Source: Microbacterium proteolyticum (GTDB lineage Bacteria; Actinomycetota; Actinomycetes; Actinomycetales; Microbacteriaceae). Taken from it: 64,000 nt of DNA. A program made the translations under genes and the position numbers. The number at the start of each line of letters is the position of its first letter. Position 1 is the stretch's first letter. The notes beneath the pieces were generated by a model. That model had not been told where the DNA came from, ran no database searches, and was given only the letters and a program-made list of their open reading frames with translations. Location of the stretch: positions 372,001-436,000 of the forward strand of contig NZ_JAUSZZ010000001.1 in assembly GCF_030818075.1 (NCBI RefSeq), read 5' to 3'. This document shows, one piece after another, positions 15,749-23,854 of the stretch.

Positions 15749-16912
15749 TTACTCGACGCCGGCGGGAACGCGTGCGAGCGCGTTCAGTCGATCGAGGTCG
15801 GCGTGCGTGCGTGCGAGGTCGGCGTCGATGATCTCCTCGGCGACGGTGGCGAGCATGTCGGCGTAGTGGTCGAAGTCCATGCGGCTGGCGGTGGCGATGT
15901 CGCTGAGCCAGTTCTGGTCGATGACCTCGTTTCCGCCGAGGCCGGCGGCGATCGCACCGGCCATGCTGGCTATGGAGTCAGCGTCTCGGCCGTAGTTGAT
16001 CGAGCCGAGCACCGTCTTGCGGAAGTCGCCCTTATGCGCGACGAGCATGCCGAGCGCGATGGGGAATTCTTCGATGGACTTCGTGCGGGAGGGGATGCGC
16101 GCGTCGAGGTGAGGCTCGCGGTACTTCTCTCCAACCGTGTCGAACGGGCGGATGGCGTCTCGGAGGGCTTCGCCGATCTCGTCGTCGGTGGCGGTGTCGG
16201 GCAGTGCGCGGGCTGCGTCGACGACGGCTTGGAGCGCGAGCTTGGTGCCGTCGTGGGCGAGGGAGATCGTCGCTTCGACGACGCTGTCGACGGTTGCGCC
16301 CGGTGCGAGGGCAGCGGCGACGGAGGCCGCGAAGACGCCGGCTGCTTCACGTCCGTAGCTGGCTTGGTGTGCGCCGGCGATGTCGATGGCTTCGATGTAG
16401 GCGGCGCGGGGGTTGCCGGCGTTGACGACGCCGGTGGGGGCCATGTACATGGCGGCGCCGCAGTTGACGGCGTTGCCGACACCCGCCTCACGGGGATCGA
16501 CGTGGCCCACCTTGATGCGCGAGACGATCCATTTCTCCGGCAGGAAAACGCGGTGCAGGAGGATCGCTTCGCGTTCGAGCTCGGGGACCCAGCGGAACTG
16601 GGTTTCCAGCAGCGGGATGAGTTCTTCGCTGAAGGAGTAGGCGTCGAGGTGGTCGCGGCGGGCGGCGTAGATCTGCACGAGCGCCTGTGTCATGAGGGTG
16701 TCGTCGGTGATGTGGCCGTCGCCCTTGTGGTACGGGCTGATGGGGCGGTGGGTCTGCCAGTCGGCGAAATACGGGGGGACGATTCCGGTGACGCGTCCGC
16801 CGTAGCGCTGCTGGATCTGCTCGGGGCTGAATCCTTCGGTGGCGCCGCCGAGGGCGTCGCCGATCGCCGAGCCTGCGAGCACTGCGGCTGCCCGCTCTCG
16901 AATCCATGACAT
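15749..16912 (-). CDS. ADP-ribosylglycohydrolase-family hydrolase
   Basis: 387 residues, all-helical ADPRH fold: DALGGATEG (19-27), the metal-binding DGHITDDT (D70, D71, T72), and the second metal set in GRDADSIASM near residue 330. The family removes ADP-ribose or ribosyl groups from proteins and small molecules using two Mg ions. ATG 16910-16912 is preceded by AGGAAC; the longer frame to 16975 runs through a strong hairpin and is rejected. Its position between a sugar-binding lipoprotein and a ribokinase points to catabolism of an imported N- or O-ribosyl compound. Confidence 0.85.
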   Translation of the reverse strand: MSWIRERAAAVLAGSAIGDALGGATEGFSPEQIQQRYGGRVTGIVPPYFADWQTHRPISPYHKGDGHITDDTLMTQALVQIYAARRDHLDAYSFSEELIPLLETQFRWVPELEREAILLHRVFLPEKWIVSRIKVGHVDPREAGVGNAVNCGAAMYMAPTGVVNAGNPRAAYIEAIDIAGAHQASYGREAAGVFAASVAAALAPGATVDSVVEATISLAHDGTKLALQAVVDAARALPDTATDDEIGEALRDAIRPFDTVGEKYREPHLDARIPSRTKSIEEFPIALGMLVAHKGDFRKTVLGSINYGRDADSIASMAGAIAAGLGGNEVIDQNWLSDIATASRMDFDHYADMLATVAEEIIDADLARTHADLDRLNALARVPAGVE

Positions 16913-16948
16913 AGCTGTTCCTGCTTTCTGATCGTTCGTCGTTGGTAC

Positions 16949-16982
16949 GCGCAGGGTGCGGGCCGTCTCCCGCACCCTGCGC
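16949..16982 (-). terminator. Strong hairpin between the lipoprotein and hydrolase genes
   Basis: A 14-bp perfect stem (GCGCAGGGTGCGGG / CCCGCACCCTGCGC) with a 6-nt loop, 6 nt after the binding-protein stop. With no U tract, it is more likely an attenuating or mRNA-stabilising hairpin that keeps the binding-protein message abundant. Confidence 0.7.
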
Positions 16983-16987
16983 GGGTC

Positions 16988-18271
16988 TTACTGGCCGGTG
17001 ATGGTGTTCCAGCCGTCCGTCCATTGCGTCGCCAGCTCGTCCTTGGTGATCGAGCCGGCGAAGTACTGCTGGAGGCCGGGGGTGGCGTACTGCAACTTCC
17101 ACTGGGGGTAGTCGAGCGTCTTGGTGAAGGGGGCACCGGTCAGCTCTTCACCGGTGGCCAGCAGCGGCTCCCAGATGGGGATGTCAGCGGTCGCGGTGGT
17201 CAGGTCCTCGAGGGCGCTGGTGGGCACGGGGCGCAGCCAGTCGCTCTGACCCAGGCGGGAGATGTTCTCGGCCTGCATGAAGTACTCGAGGAACTGGGCG
17301 GCTTCCTCGGGGTGCTTGCTCTGCGCGGCAACCGAGACGGTCTGCGGGTTAGCGGCCTGGGCTGCGCCGTCGTCTCCGGCCAGGGCGGGCAGGACCGTGA
17401 AGTTGAAGCCTTCGGGTGCCCCCTCGGTGAGCTGCTGGGCGAGGTAGCTGGCACCGATGAAGATGGCGTAGTCGCCCGCGAAGAATCCGGGGACAACGTC
17501 CGCGGTGGACTGCGTCACGGCCGTGGGGTCCATGGTTTTGTCGTCGAACAGCATGCCGTGCAGCTGTTCGGGGACTCCGAGTTCGGCGTCTGTGACGTCG
17601 ATGGTGGCCGAGCCGTCGTCGGCGACGTCGAAGAACGTGCCTCCGTAGTTGAGCGCGGTGTTCATCATCGCGGACGCCGGCTGCTTCAGTCCCCACCCGA
17701 CGCCGTAGTGGTCGGCGGTGGTGAGCTTCTTCGCGAGCTCTCGCAGCTCCGTCCACGTCAGGCTGTCACCCTCGGGCATCGAGACTCCGGCTGCGGCCAG
17801 GAGGTCGGTGTTGACGAAGGCGACGTAAGACTGCACCAGTGTGGGGGCGGCGATGATCTGATCGTTGATCGTGACGATGTCCCAGAACTTCTCGGGGACG
17901 TCTGCCTTGAGGTCGTCGGAGATGTAGGGCGTGAGGTCGGCGAGGTACCCCTGGTGGGCGAAGCCGGCGAGGTCGGAGGCCTCGTCGTAGATGACGTCCG
18001 CGGGGGTGTTGCTCTGGAACTGGGTGACCAGCTGGTCGTGGACGTCGTCGTAGTTGCTCTGCAACACGGTGACCTGGACGTTGGGGTTGTCCTGGTTCCA
18101 GGTGTCGATGATGTCGTTGGTGGCCTCCACCGTGGCGTCCTGGAACGCAACGCTGAGGAAGGTCAGCTCGACCGGGCCGTCGCCCGAGCTTCCGCCGGCA
18201 TTGCAGCCGGCGAGGGTGAGGGCGGTGATGGGGAGCAGTGCGGTGCAGGCGAGGAGTCTCTTGTGGTTCAT
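16988..18271 (-). CDS. Sugar-binding lipoprotein of an ABC importer
   Basis: 427 residues. A type II signal peptide ends in LTLAG-C23, followed by an extracellular solute-binding family 1 protein (FLSVAFQDATVEATNDIIDTWN; WTELRELAKKL). ATG 18269-18271 is chosen because GGAGG lies 10 nt upstream but only 1-2 nt from the alternative ATG at 18280. It delivers a carbohydrate to the two permeases encoded just upstream. The ATPase is absent from the operon, so a shared MsiK-type ATPase from elsewhere is expected. Confidence 0.88.
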   Translation of the reverse strand: MNHKRLLACTALLPITALTLAGCNAGGSSGDGPVELTFLSVAFQDATVEATNDIIDTWNQDNPNVQVTVLQSNYDDVHDQLVTQFQSNTPADVIYDEASDLAGFAHQGYLADLTPYISDDLKADVPEKFWDIVTINDQIIAAPTLVQSYVAFVNTDLLAAAGVSMPEGDSLTWTELRELAKKLTTADHYGVGWGLKQPASAMMNTALNYGGTFFDVADDGSATIDVTDAELGVPEQLHGMLFDDKTMDPTAVTQSTADVVPGFFAGDYAIFIGASYLAQQLTEGAPEGFNFTVLPALAGDDGAAQAANPQTVSVAAQSKHPEEAAQFLEYFMQAENISRLGQSDWLRPVPTSALEDLTTATADIPIWEPLLATGEELTGAPFTKTLDYPQWKLQYATPGLQQYFAGSITKDELATQWTDGWNTITGQ

Positions 18272-18304
18272 TGCGGTCATACCTCCGTTGGTGTGATGCG
18301 GGTG

Positions 18305-19180
18305 TTAGCCCTTGACTGCCCCGGACAGCAGTCCGGAGGAGAGCTTGCGTTGGATGAAGGCGAAGAAGATCAGGCCGGGGATGGTGGCGATGAGGGAGGC
18401 TGCGGCGAGGGGGCCGAGTTGGACGATGCCTTCGGCGCCGACGAATCGGGCGAGGGCGAGTGGCAGCGTTTGGATGCGTTCGTCGCGGATGGTGACGAGT
18501 GCGAAGAAGAAGTCGCTGTAGGCGGTGACGAACGTGAACAGGCTGGTGGCGACGATGCCGGGGGCGAGTACCGGGAGCACGAGGGAGACGAGGACGCGGA
18601 CGCGGCTTGCACCGTCGATCGCGCCGGCTTCTTCAATCTCGATGGGGATGCTGCGGATATGGCCTTGCAGCATCCAGAGCGCGAAGGGGAGGCACCAGAC
18701 GGAGTAGACCAGCGTGAGTCCGAGGAGGCTGTTGACCAGACCGATATTCGTCAGCAGTAGGAACAGCGGGATCACGATGAGGATGAACGGGAACATCTGG
18801 CTGAGCAGGATCCATCCGAAGGCGACGCCGCGGATCTTGGAGCGGGTGCGGGAGAGCACGTACGCGGCGGGGATGGAGATGACAACGACGGCGAGTGTGG
18901 TCGCGCCGGCTACGAGCAAGCTGTTGCCGAGGGCCCCGATCAGGTTCACCTTCTCCAGGGCCGCGGTGATGTTGCCCAGATACAGCGAGCTGGGGAACAG
19001 GCCCGTGGTGACGGACTGCAACTCGCTCGGTGTCTTGAGTGTGGCGGTGACCAAGAACAGCAGGGGGAAGCCGAGGAAGAAGATGTAGCCGAAGAGGGCC
19101 AGGTACTGCAGGGGCCGGAAGATGCGGCGGCGGGTCCGCATGGTGAGCGTCCGGGGGCGGCGGATGGTGGCGGTGGTCAT
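18305..19180 (-). CDS. ABC sugar permease, MalG type
   Basis: 291 residues, six membrane helices, with the EAGAIDGASRVRVLVSLVLPVLAPG EAA loop that contacts the ATPase. ATG 19178-19180 overlaps the stop of the partner permease (ATGA). The much longer open frame upstream (to 20026) is a shadow of that gene. It forms a heterodimeric channel with the product of 19177-20142. Confidence 0.9.
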   Translation of the reverse strand: MTTATIRRPRTLTMRTRRRIFRPLQYLALFGYIFFLGFPLLFLVTATLKTPSELQSVTTGLFPSSLYLGNITAALEKVNLIGALGNSLLVAGATTLAVVVISIPAAYVLSRTRSKIRGVAFGWILLSQMFPFILIVIPLFLLLTNIGLVNSLLGLTLVYSVWCLPFALWMLQGHIRSIPIEIEEAGAIDGASRVRVLVSLVLPVLAPGIVATSLFTFVTAYSDFFFALVTIRDERIQTLPLALARFVGAEGIVQLGPLAAASLIATIPGLIFFAFIQRKLSSGLLSGAVKG

Positions 19181-20142
19181 GACTGACGCTCCTTTGCCTG
19201 GCGGCGGAGGTAGAACACCAGCAGGGCCGCGATGATGAGGACCATGACGTTGCCCATTGCGGAGGCGTAGCCGAAGTTCCCGTATTTGAAGGCTTCGTTG
19301 TAGGCGAAGAGCATGGGCAGCATGGTCTGGCCGCCCGGCCCGCCGGCGGTCAGCACGTACACGAGCGCGAACTGGTTGAAGTTCCAGACGAAATCGAGCG
19401 TGGTGATGGCGAAGATGATGGGAAGCAGCGACGGGATGGTGACGCTGCGGAATCGACGGAATGCTCCGGCGCCGTCGAGAGCGGCGGCTTCGTGCAGATC
19501 CGAGGGGACATTTTGCAGGCCAGCCAGGAGAGTGACGGTGGTCTGCGGCATGCCCGCCCAGATCCCGACGACGATGGCGGCGGGCAGCGCGAAGGTGGGG
19601 TCTCCGAGCCAGTTGATGTCGCTGGGGAGGCCGAGCGCGGCGAGGGTGCTGTTGACGGGTCCGGCGGTGGGGTTCAGCATCAGGCGCCAGATGATCGCAA
19701 TGATCACCGGCGGAATCGCCCAGGGAACGAGCGCCAGCACGCGGGCGACGCCGCGGAAACGCAGGTTCATGTTGAGCAGGAGCGCCAGCCCCATCGACGC
19801 GAGGAACTGAAGGATGGTGACCGAGAACGCCCAGATTAGACCGACCCGGAACGACTGCCAGAACAGGTCGTTTCCGAGAAGTTCGGTGTAGTTGTCGATG
19901 CCGTTGAAGTTGACGGGGCGGTTGTACCCGGCGGCTGCATCTGTGAACCCGAGGAGGATGCCCTGCACGAGGGGGTACACGCTCAAGACGACGACGGGGA
20001 TGAGTGCGGGCAGCAGCAGCAGCCACATTTCTTTCGAGCTGCCGGTGGCCGAGTAGGCGCGGCGCTTCTTGGTTTTCGTGGGTGTGCCAGGCAGGCGGTT
20101 GTCAGCCCGCATCAGGGGTGGTTCGCGTAGTTCAGTCGACAT
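19177..20142 (-). CDS. ABC sugar permease, MalF type
   Basis: 321 residues with six helices after a 38-residue basic N-terminus (PTKTKKRR), and the EAAALDGAGAFRRFRSVTIPSLLP EAA loop. ATG 20140-20142 lies within the last codons of lacI, 11-bp overlap, so regulator and transporter are co-translated. Family: binding-protein-dependent carbohydrate uptake (CUT1). Confidence 0.9.
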   Translation of the reverse strand: MSTELREPPLMRADNRLPGTPTKTKKRRAYSATGSSKEMWLLLLPALIPVVVLSVYPLVQGILLGFTDAAAGYNRPVNFNGIDNYTELLGNDLFWQSFRVGLIWAFSVTILQFLASMGLALLLNMNLRFRGVARVLALVPWAIPPVIIAIIWRLMLNPTAGPVNSTLAALGLPSDINWLGDPTFALPAAIVVGIWAGMPQTTVTLLAGLQNVPSDLHEAAALDGAGAFRRFRSVTIPSLLPIIFAITTLDFVWNFNQFALVYVLTAGGPGGQTMLPMLFAYNEAFKYGNFGYASAMGNVMVLIIAALLVFYLRRQAKERQS

Positions 20143-21163
20143 TGACGTCTCCGGACTGGGTAGAAGATCGAGCCACGAGTGAAGGCATCACCGTGGCGGT
20201 TTCAGGGGGGCGAGTTGGGTCCTCGAAGCGAGCGAGGAGCAGCTGGGCCGCGAGACGGCCACGTTCGGCCGATTGCAGCGACACAGTTGTGATGGACGGG
20301 TTGTAACTGGCGGCGTACTCGGTGTCATCGACGCCGGTGACCGCGATGTCGTGAGGCACCCGTAGCCCTGCGGCGAGGCAGGCGTTGATGATCCCGACGG
20401 CGAGAAGGTCGTTGCCGCCGACAATGGCGTCCAAGCCCATCTCTCCGCACCGGTCGAGGATGCGCTGTCCCGCTGCGCGGCCCGCTTTGATGGTGAAATC
20501 TGTTGCGATTTCCATGAAGCAGCCGTCAACCGCGATCCCCGCCGCTTCCATCGCTGCGAGATAACCGTGCCGGCGGGACACCCCCGGGTTGGTGTTGAGC
20601 GGACCGTTCACAAAACCGATGCGACGTCGCCCCAGCGACTGCAAGTGCTCCACGGCGAGCTGCACCGCGTGGCCGGAGTCGACGCGGACCATGTCGACGG
20701 GCACATTTCCTTGAAGCGAACCGATGACCACGACGGGGACGATGAGCTCGCTCAACGCACGACGCAACGATGGGGACACTCGGAGGGGCGAGATGATGAG
20801 CGCGTCACCGACACCCATGTTCATGCTCTGAACCAATGCCACCGTCTGCTCGACGTCGCGTCCGGTGGTCGTGACGCTCAGCCGGATGCCTGTGTCGGCG
20901 AATTCGCGTTCGATGGCGCGCAGCATTGCCACGTAATTGAGGTTTCCGATGTCGTCGACGGCGAAGAGCACCTGACGCGTGCCGCCGAGACGAAGTGAGC
21001 GCGCGGTGGCGTCAGGGACGTATCCCACGCGCCGCGCCGCGCGACGAACTTTCTGTACCATCGCGACGCTCGCCGATCCTCCAGTCAGCGCACGAGAGGC
21101 GGAGGCGAGCGAGACGCCGGCAGCGGCGGCGACCTCGTGGAGCGTTGCTCGTTCGATGGTCAT
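20132..21163 (-). CDS. LacI-family repressor of the ribosyl/sugar operon
   Basis: 343 residues: helix-turn-helix TLHEVAAAAGVSLASASRAL, hinge VPDATARSLR and a periplasmic-binding-like ligand domain (LIISPLRV, VVGGNDLLAVG, TGVDDTEYA). ATG 21161-21163 is preceded by AAAGGACT; the frame to 21310 crosses the operators and is rejected. It is the first gene of its operon, so it controls itself through the sites at 21192-21223. Confidence 0.9.
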   Translation of the reverse strand: MTIERATLHEVAAAAGVSLASASRALTGGSASVAMVQKVRRAARRVGYVPDATARSLRLGGTRQVLFAVDDIGNLNYVAMLRAIEREFADTGIRLSVTTTGRDVEQTVALVQSMNMGVGDALIISPLRVSPSLRRALSELIVPVVVIGSLQGNVPVDMVRVDSGHAVQLAVEHLQSLGRRRIGFVNGPLNTNPGVSRRHGYLAAMEAAGIAVDGCFMEIATDFTIKAGRAAGQRILDRCGEMGLDAIVGGNDLLAVGIINACLAAGLRVPHDIAVTGVDDTEYAASYNPSITTVSLQSAERGRLAAQLLLARFEDPTRPPETATVMPSLVARSSTQSGDVNVD

Positions 21164-21191
21164 GAGAGTCCTTTGCGTCATTGCGAAGACC

Positions 21192-21223
21192 GGAAACGTT
21201 CCCAATTTTGGAAACGTTTCCAA
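21192..21223. promoter_or_regulatory. Two tandem LacI operators
   Basis: TTGGAAACGTTTCCAA (21208-21223) is a perfect 16-bp palindrome with the central CG of LacI-family sites. GGAAACGTTCCC (21192-21203) is a second, imperfect copy centred 18 bp away. Both lie 29-60 bp upstream of the lacI start. The rest of the 319-bp gap up to 21482 holds only palindrome copy 4. Confidence 0.8.
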
Positions 21224-21313
21224 TTTGCCTTGTGGGCGAGCCCGAAGACTGTAGGTGATGAGGGGGGCTAGCGCAAGGTTGCGAATCCGCCTGTTGATCG
21301 TCGAGCGCATGCA

Positions 21314-21339
21314 GGTGCGAAACCGATGGGTTTCGCTCC
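21314..21339. repeat. Palindromic repeat copy 4
   Basis: GGTGCGAAACC / GGTTTCGCTCC around GATG, one mismatch from copies 2 and 3. It marks the upstream edge of the LacI-controlled operon, while copy 3 marks the far side. Confidence 0.8.
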
Positions 21340-21482
21340 ATTTCGCCGCCGGGAGGTCTGCGGCAGCCCCGTCCCGCAGACCGGATTCACGGCCGTAGTG
21401 CTATCCGGGGACGCTTGCCATAGCGTCACTGAGGGGAGCCCTCGTCCTGACGATCACGCTCGCGACGCCGAAACCCCGAGCG

Positions 21483-22073
21483 TCACCCCTGTCCGGGTGC
21501 TCCATACACTGAGCCGTCGGGCAGTGGAGGGCAGGTGGCGGTGGCGGTCTGTGCCGCGACTTCGGCACGGATCGCAACGTCCCCCTCTTTCTTCGCGAGA
21601 GTGTAGACGATCCCTTCCTGCGCACCGGGGGCGGGAACGTATCCGACGGTAGCGGAATCGACCGGTCCCCATTCCTCGGTCGCGGGACCGAAGTTCGTCG
21701 TCACCAGGTCAGCGGTCGGGTTCTCGATCAGCCAATTGGCCGCGTCGACCACAGTTGTACCAGGGAGGACCCAAAACCCTTCCAATCGTTCGTAAGGGCC
21801 GCATGGCCACCCGGTGTACGAGGAGAACCTGCCGGGAGACGTGTCAGTGCGTACCGCTCCCGGTGGAAGGCTGGCCGCGTCGAGCCAGGCCTGGGCCTGC
21901 GCGAGCGCCGCGGCATTTCTCACGGCATCCGTCGGCGATTCACTGGGCGGGGCGTGAGCAGCCACCTCGTCTCCGGCCCCCGGGGTGACCTCCGTACCGG
22001 ACGCGCACCCGGCGAGAGCCGAAACGGCGATGAATAACGCACTGGGTACTACGAGGAATGGTCGACGCCGCAT
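21483..22073 (-). CDS. Secreted lipoprotein of unknown function
   Basis: 196 residues with a lipoprotein signal (SALAG-C23) and an acidic, Ser/Pro-rich linker. The mature part has a WPCGPYERLEGFWVLPG segment and a late TATCPPLPDG, whose cysteines could form a disulfide. ATG 22071-22073 is preferred (GGTGTG upstream); the GTG two codons earlier is possible. No family recognised. It is divergent from the secreted protein at 22305. Confidence 0.75.
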   Translation of the reverse strand: MRRRPFLVVPSALFIAVSALAGCASGTEVTPGAGDEVAAHAPPSESPTDAVRNAAALAQAQAWLDAASLPPGAVRTDTSPGRFSSYTGWPCGPYERLEGFWVLPGTTVVDAANWLIENPTADLVTTNFGPATEEWGPVDSATVGYVPAPGAQEGIVYTLAKKEGDVAIRAEVAAQTATATCPPLPDGSVYGAPGQG

Positions 22074-22304
22074 GATCACACCGTAACGTCGGACACAGAG
22101 CCCAGCTGATCACCGTCAACCCCGGCGCGATCCGCGCAACCATCGCTCACGGCGGCATGTCACCTCGCTCCGACTCGCCACTCGCTCCATCCGCGCCGAT
22201 GGAGACAATTGCGTGAACAGCGGGCTCGCGCCATAGCCGTCGACGGCTGCGGGGCCCTAGGGTCGGCATCGATGGGAGCACCGTGCTTCCGCTGGGGGAT
22301 CGAC

Positions 22305-23181
22305 ATGTCATTGTTCTCACGCGCCACCGCGCGACACTCGCTCGCCGTCGCGGCGGCCGTTCTGATCGCGGGCTCCGTGCTCGCTCCTGCGGCCCACGCC
22401 GATACCGGGCCGGCCACCGGGACCATGGTCGGTCAGGTGCTCCTCGAGGGACCGCCGGACTACGCTCCGGCCGCGGGTACCGAGGTGTTCCTGTTCCCCG
22501 CCGACGGTGAGCGCAGAGACGCCCACCGTCGTCGCGACGACCGCCGAGGACGGCACGTTCGCGGGCGACGTGATCGCCGGGTTGGAGTACGAAGTCGTCG
22601 CGCAGGTCGAGGACGGCCTGCACGTGTACCGATACCTGGGCGCCACGACGAGGAACGGCCCGGGAAGCACCTTCACCGTCGCCGCCGGAGAGACACTCGT
22701 CCTCCCCGAGTACGTCTTGCCGCTGGGCGCGACGATCAGCGGTCACGTCGAAGCGGACGACGGCGGCCCCGTCTTCGTGACGGCCTCTTCCGGTGCCTTC
22801 GGCCTCAACTTCTCGGCGCGAGCAGACACCGACGGTGACTACACGATCCGAGGAATCGAACTCGGCACCTACATCGTGACCTTCGAGGACAGCACCAGTC
22901 GCGAAGAGCCCCGGCAGTGGTGGCCCAACGCGCCGACCGAAGACGGCGCCCAGCCCATCGTCGTGACCGACGTGGATCAGGCCTTCACCGGCATCGACGC
23001 CGACCTGCGCACCCCGCGCACGAACCCGCTCGACTCCGCTCCGTGCATCGACCGCGCCTCCTGGACCGTTGCGAAGGCCACTGCCGCGGCCCGCGCGTAC
23101 CTCCGCGACCATCGCGACCCCGCTGCACTGAAGGGGCTCACCCGCGCCGACGTGCAGCACTATTTCGCGCGCTGCGCCTGA
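22305..23181 (+). CDS. Secreted protein with carboxypeptidase-regulatory-like beta domains, frameshifted
   Basis: ATG 22305 follows GGGGGAT. A Sec signal (AVAAAVLIAGSVLAPAAHA) precedes beta-sandwich modules of the carboxypeptidase-regulatory or prealbumin-like type: TMVGQVLLEGPPDYAP, DGTFAGDVIAGLEYEV, and GATISGHVEADDG with DTDGDYTIRGIELGTYIV. As written, the frame fails near 22510-22516; dropping one G in GGTGAGC joins VFLFPADG to SAETPTVVAT, and the product continues to TGA 23181 (about 291 residues). The start at 22507 alone would lose the signal peptide. Probably extracellular. Function unknown. Confidence 0.7.
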
Positions 23182-23195
23182 CCGACTCCACGACG

Positions 23196-23228
23196 GAGCG
23201 GCCGCCGTCTTCACGTCGGCGGCCGCTC
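23196..23228 (+). terminator. Intrinsic terminator-like hairpin
   Basis: Perfect 12-bp stem GAGCGGCCGCCG / CGGCGGCCGCTC with a 9-nt loop, 15 bp after the stop of the secreted-protein gene. The poly-U tail is poor (TCATGG). Confidence 0.65.
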
Positions 23229-23359
23229 TCATGGCGATCGACCTGCGTCGAAAGCCGACCAGCCCTGATACGACCCGCCGAGCACCGCGGCAACCCCCGA
23301 GACGGCAACGCCCGCTCGCCGGGATGATCACGTCGTCCGAGTCGAAGGGGAGGAGCGTC

Positions 23360-23854
23360 ATGGCCAGATCGAGAACCGTCCGCCTGCTCGCGGTGGCGGC
23401 GATGTCGCTGCTGCTCGCGGGGTGCGGCATCCACATCCCCTCCGATCCCGACGGCACGCTCGCGCACGTCGAGGGCGGCGTCCTGCGCGCGGGCGTCTCG
23501 CCCAACGGCGAATGGGTCGAGATCGGTGACGCCGAGCCCACGGGTATCGAGGCCGAGGCCCTCGCGGACTTCGCGGCGTCGCTCGACGCCGACGTCGAGT
23601 GGACGATCGGCTCCGAGGAGTCGCTCGTCCGAGGGCTCGAGGAGGGCGACCTCGACGTCGTCGCCGGGGGCCTGACCGACAAGACGCCCTGGACGACCAA
23701 GGCCGGAACGACTCGCCCCTGGGCCGAGACCACGCTCGACGACGGCAAGAAGGTGCAACTCGTGATGCTGGTGCCCCTGGGCGAGAACGCCTTCCTCTCT
23801 CACCTCGAGACCTTCCTCACCGCCGAGGCCGAGCGGAAGGGGATCGCGCCGTGA
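23360..23854 (+). CDS. Lipoprotein resembling a truncated solute-binding domain
   Basis: 164 residues. A signal peptide ends in LLLAG-C22. The mature part has GVLRAGVSPNGEWVEIGD and GIEAEALADFAASL, then VRGLEEGDLDVVAGGLTDKTPW, the pattern of the first lobe of amino-acid-binding ABC receptors, but it is shorter than a full receptor. ATG 23360 follows GGGGAGGAG. Its stop overlaps the GTG of the cation transporter (GTGA), so the two are made together. It may present or sense the transported cation (inference). Confidence 0.75.
   Translation: MARSRTVRLLAVAAMSLLLAGCGIHIPSDPDGTLAHVEGGVLRAGVSPNGEWVEIGDAEPTGIEAEALADFAASLDADVEWTIGSEESLVRGLEEGDLDVVAGGLTDKTPWTTKAGTTRPWAETTLDDGKKVQLVMLVPLGENAFLSHLETFLTAEAERKGIAP

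Noticed and set aside
17024..18760. 578-codon plus-strand frame
   Set aside because: Shadow of the lipoprotein and permease genes; glycine/glutamate-rich, no domain.
22147..23748. 533-codon minus-strand frame
   Set aside because: Antisense to the secreted protein and lipoprotein, both with signal peptides and ribosome sites.
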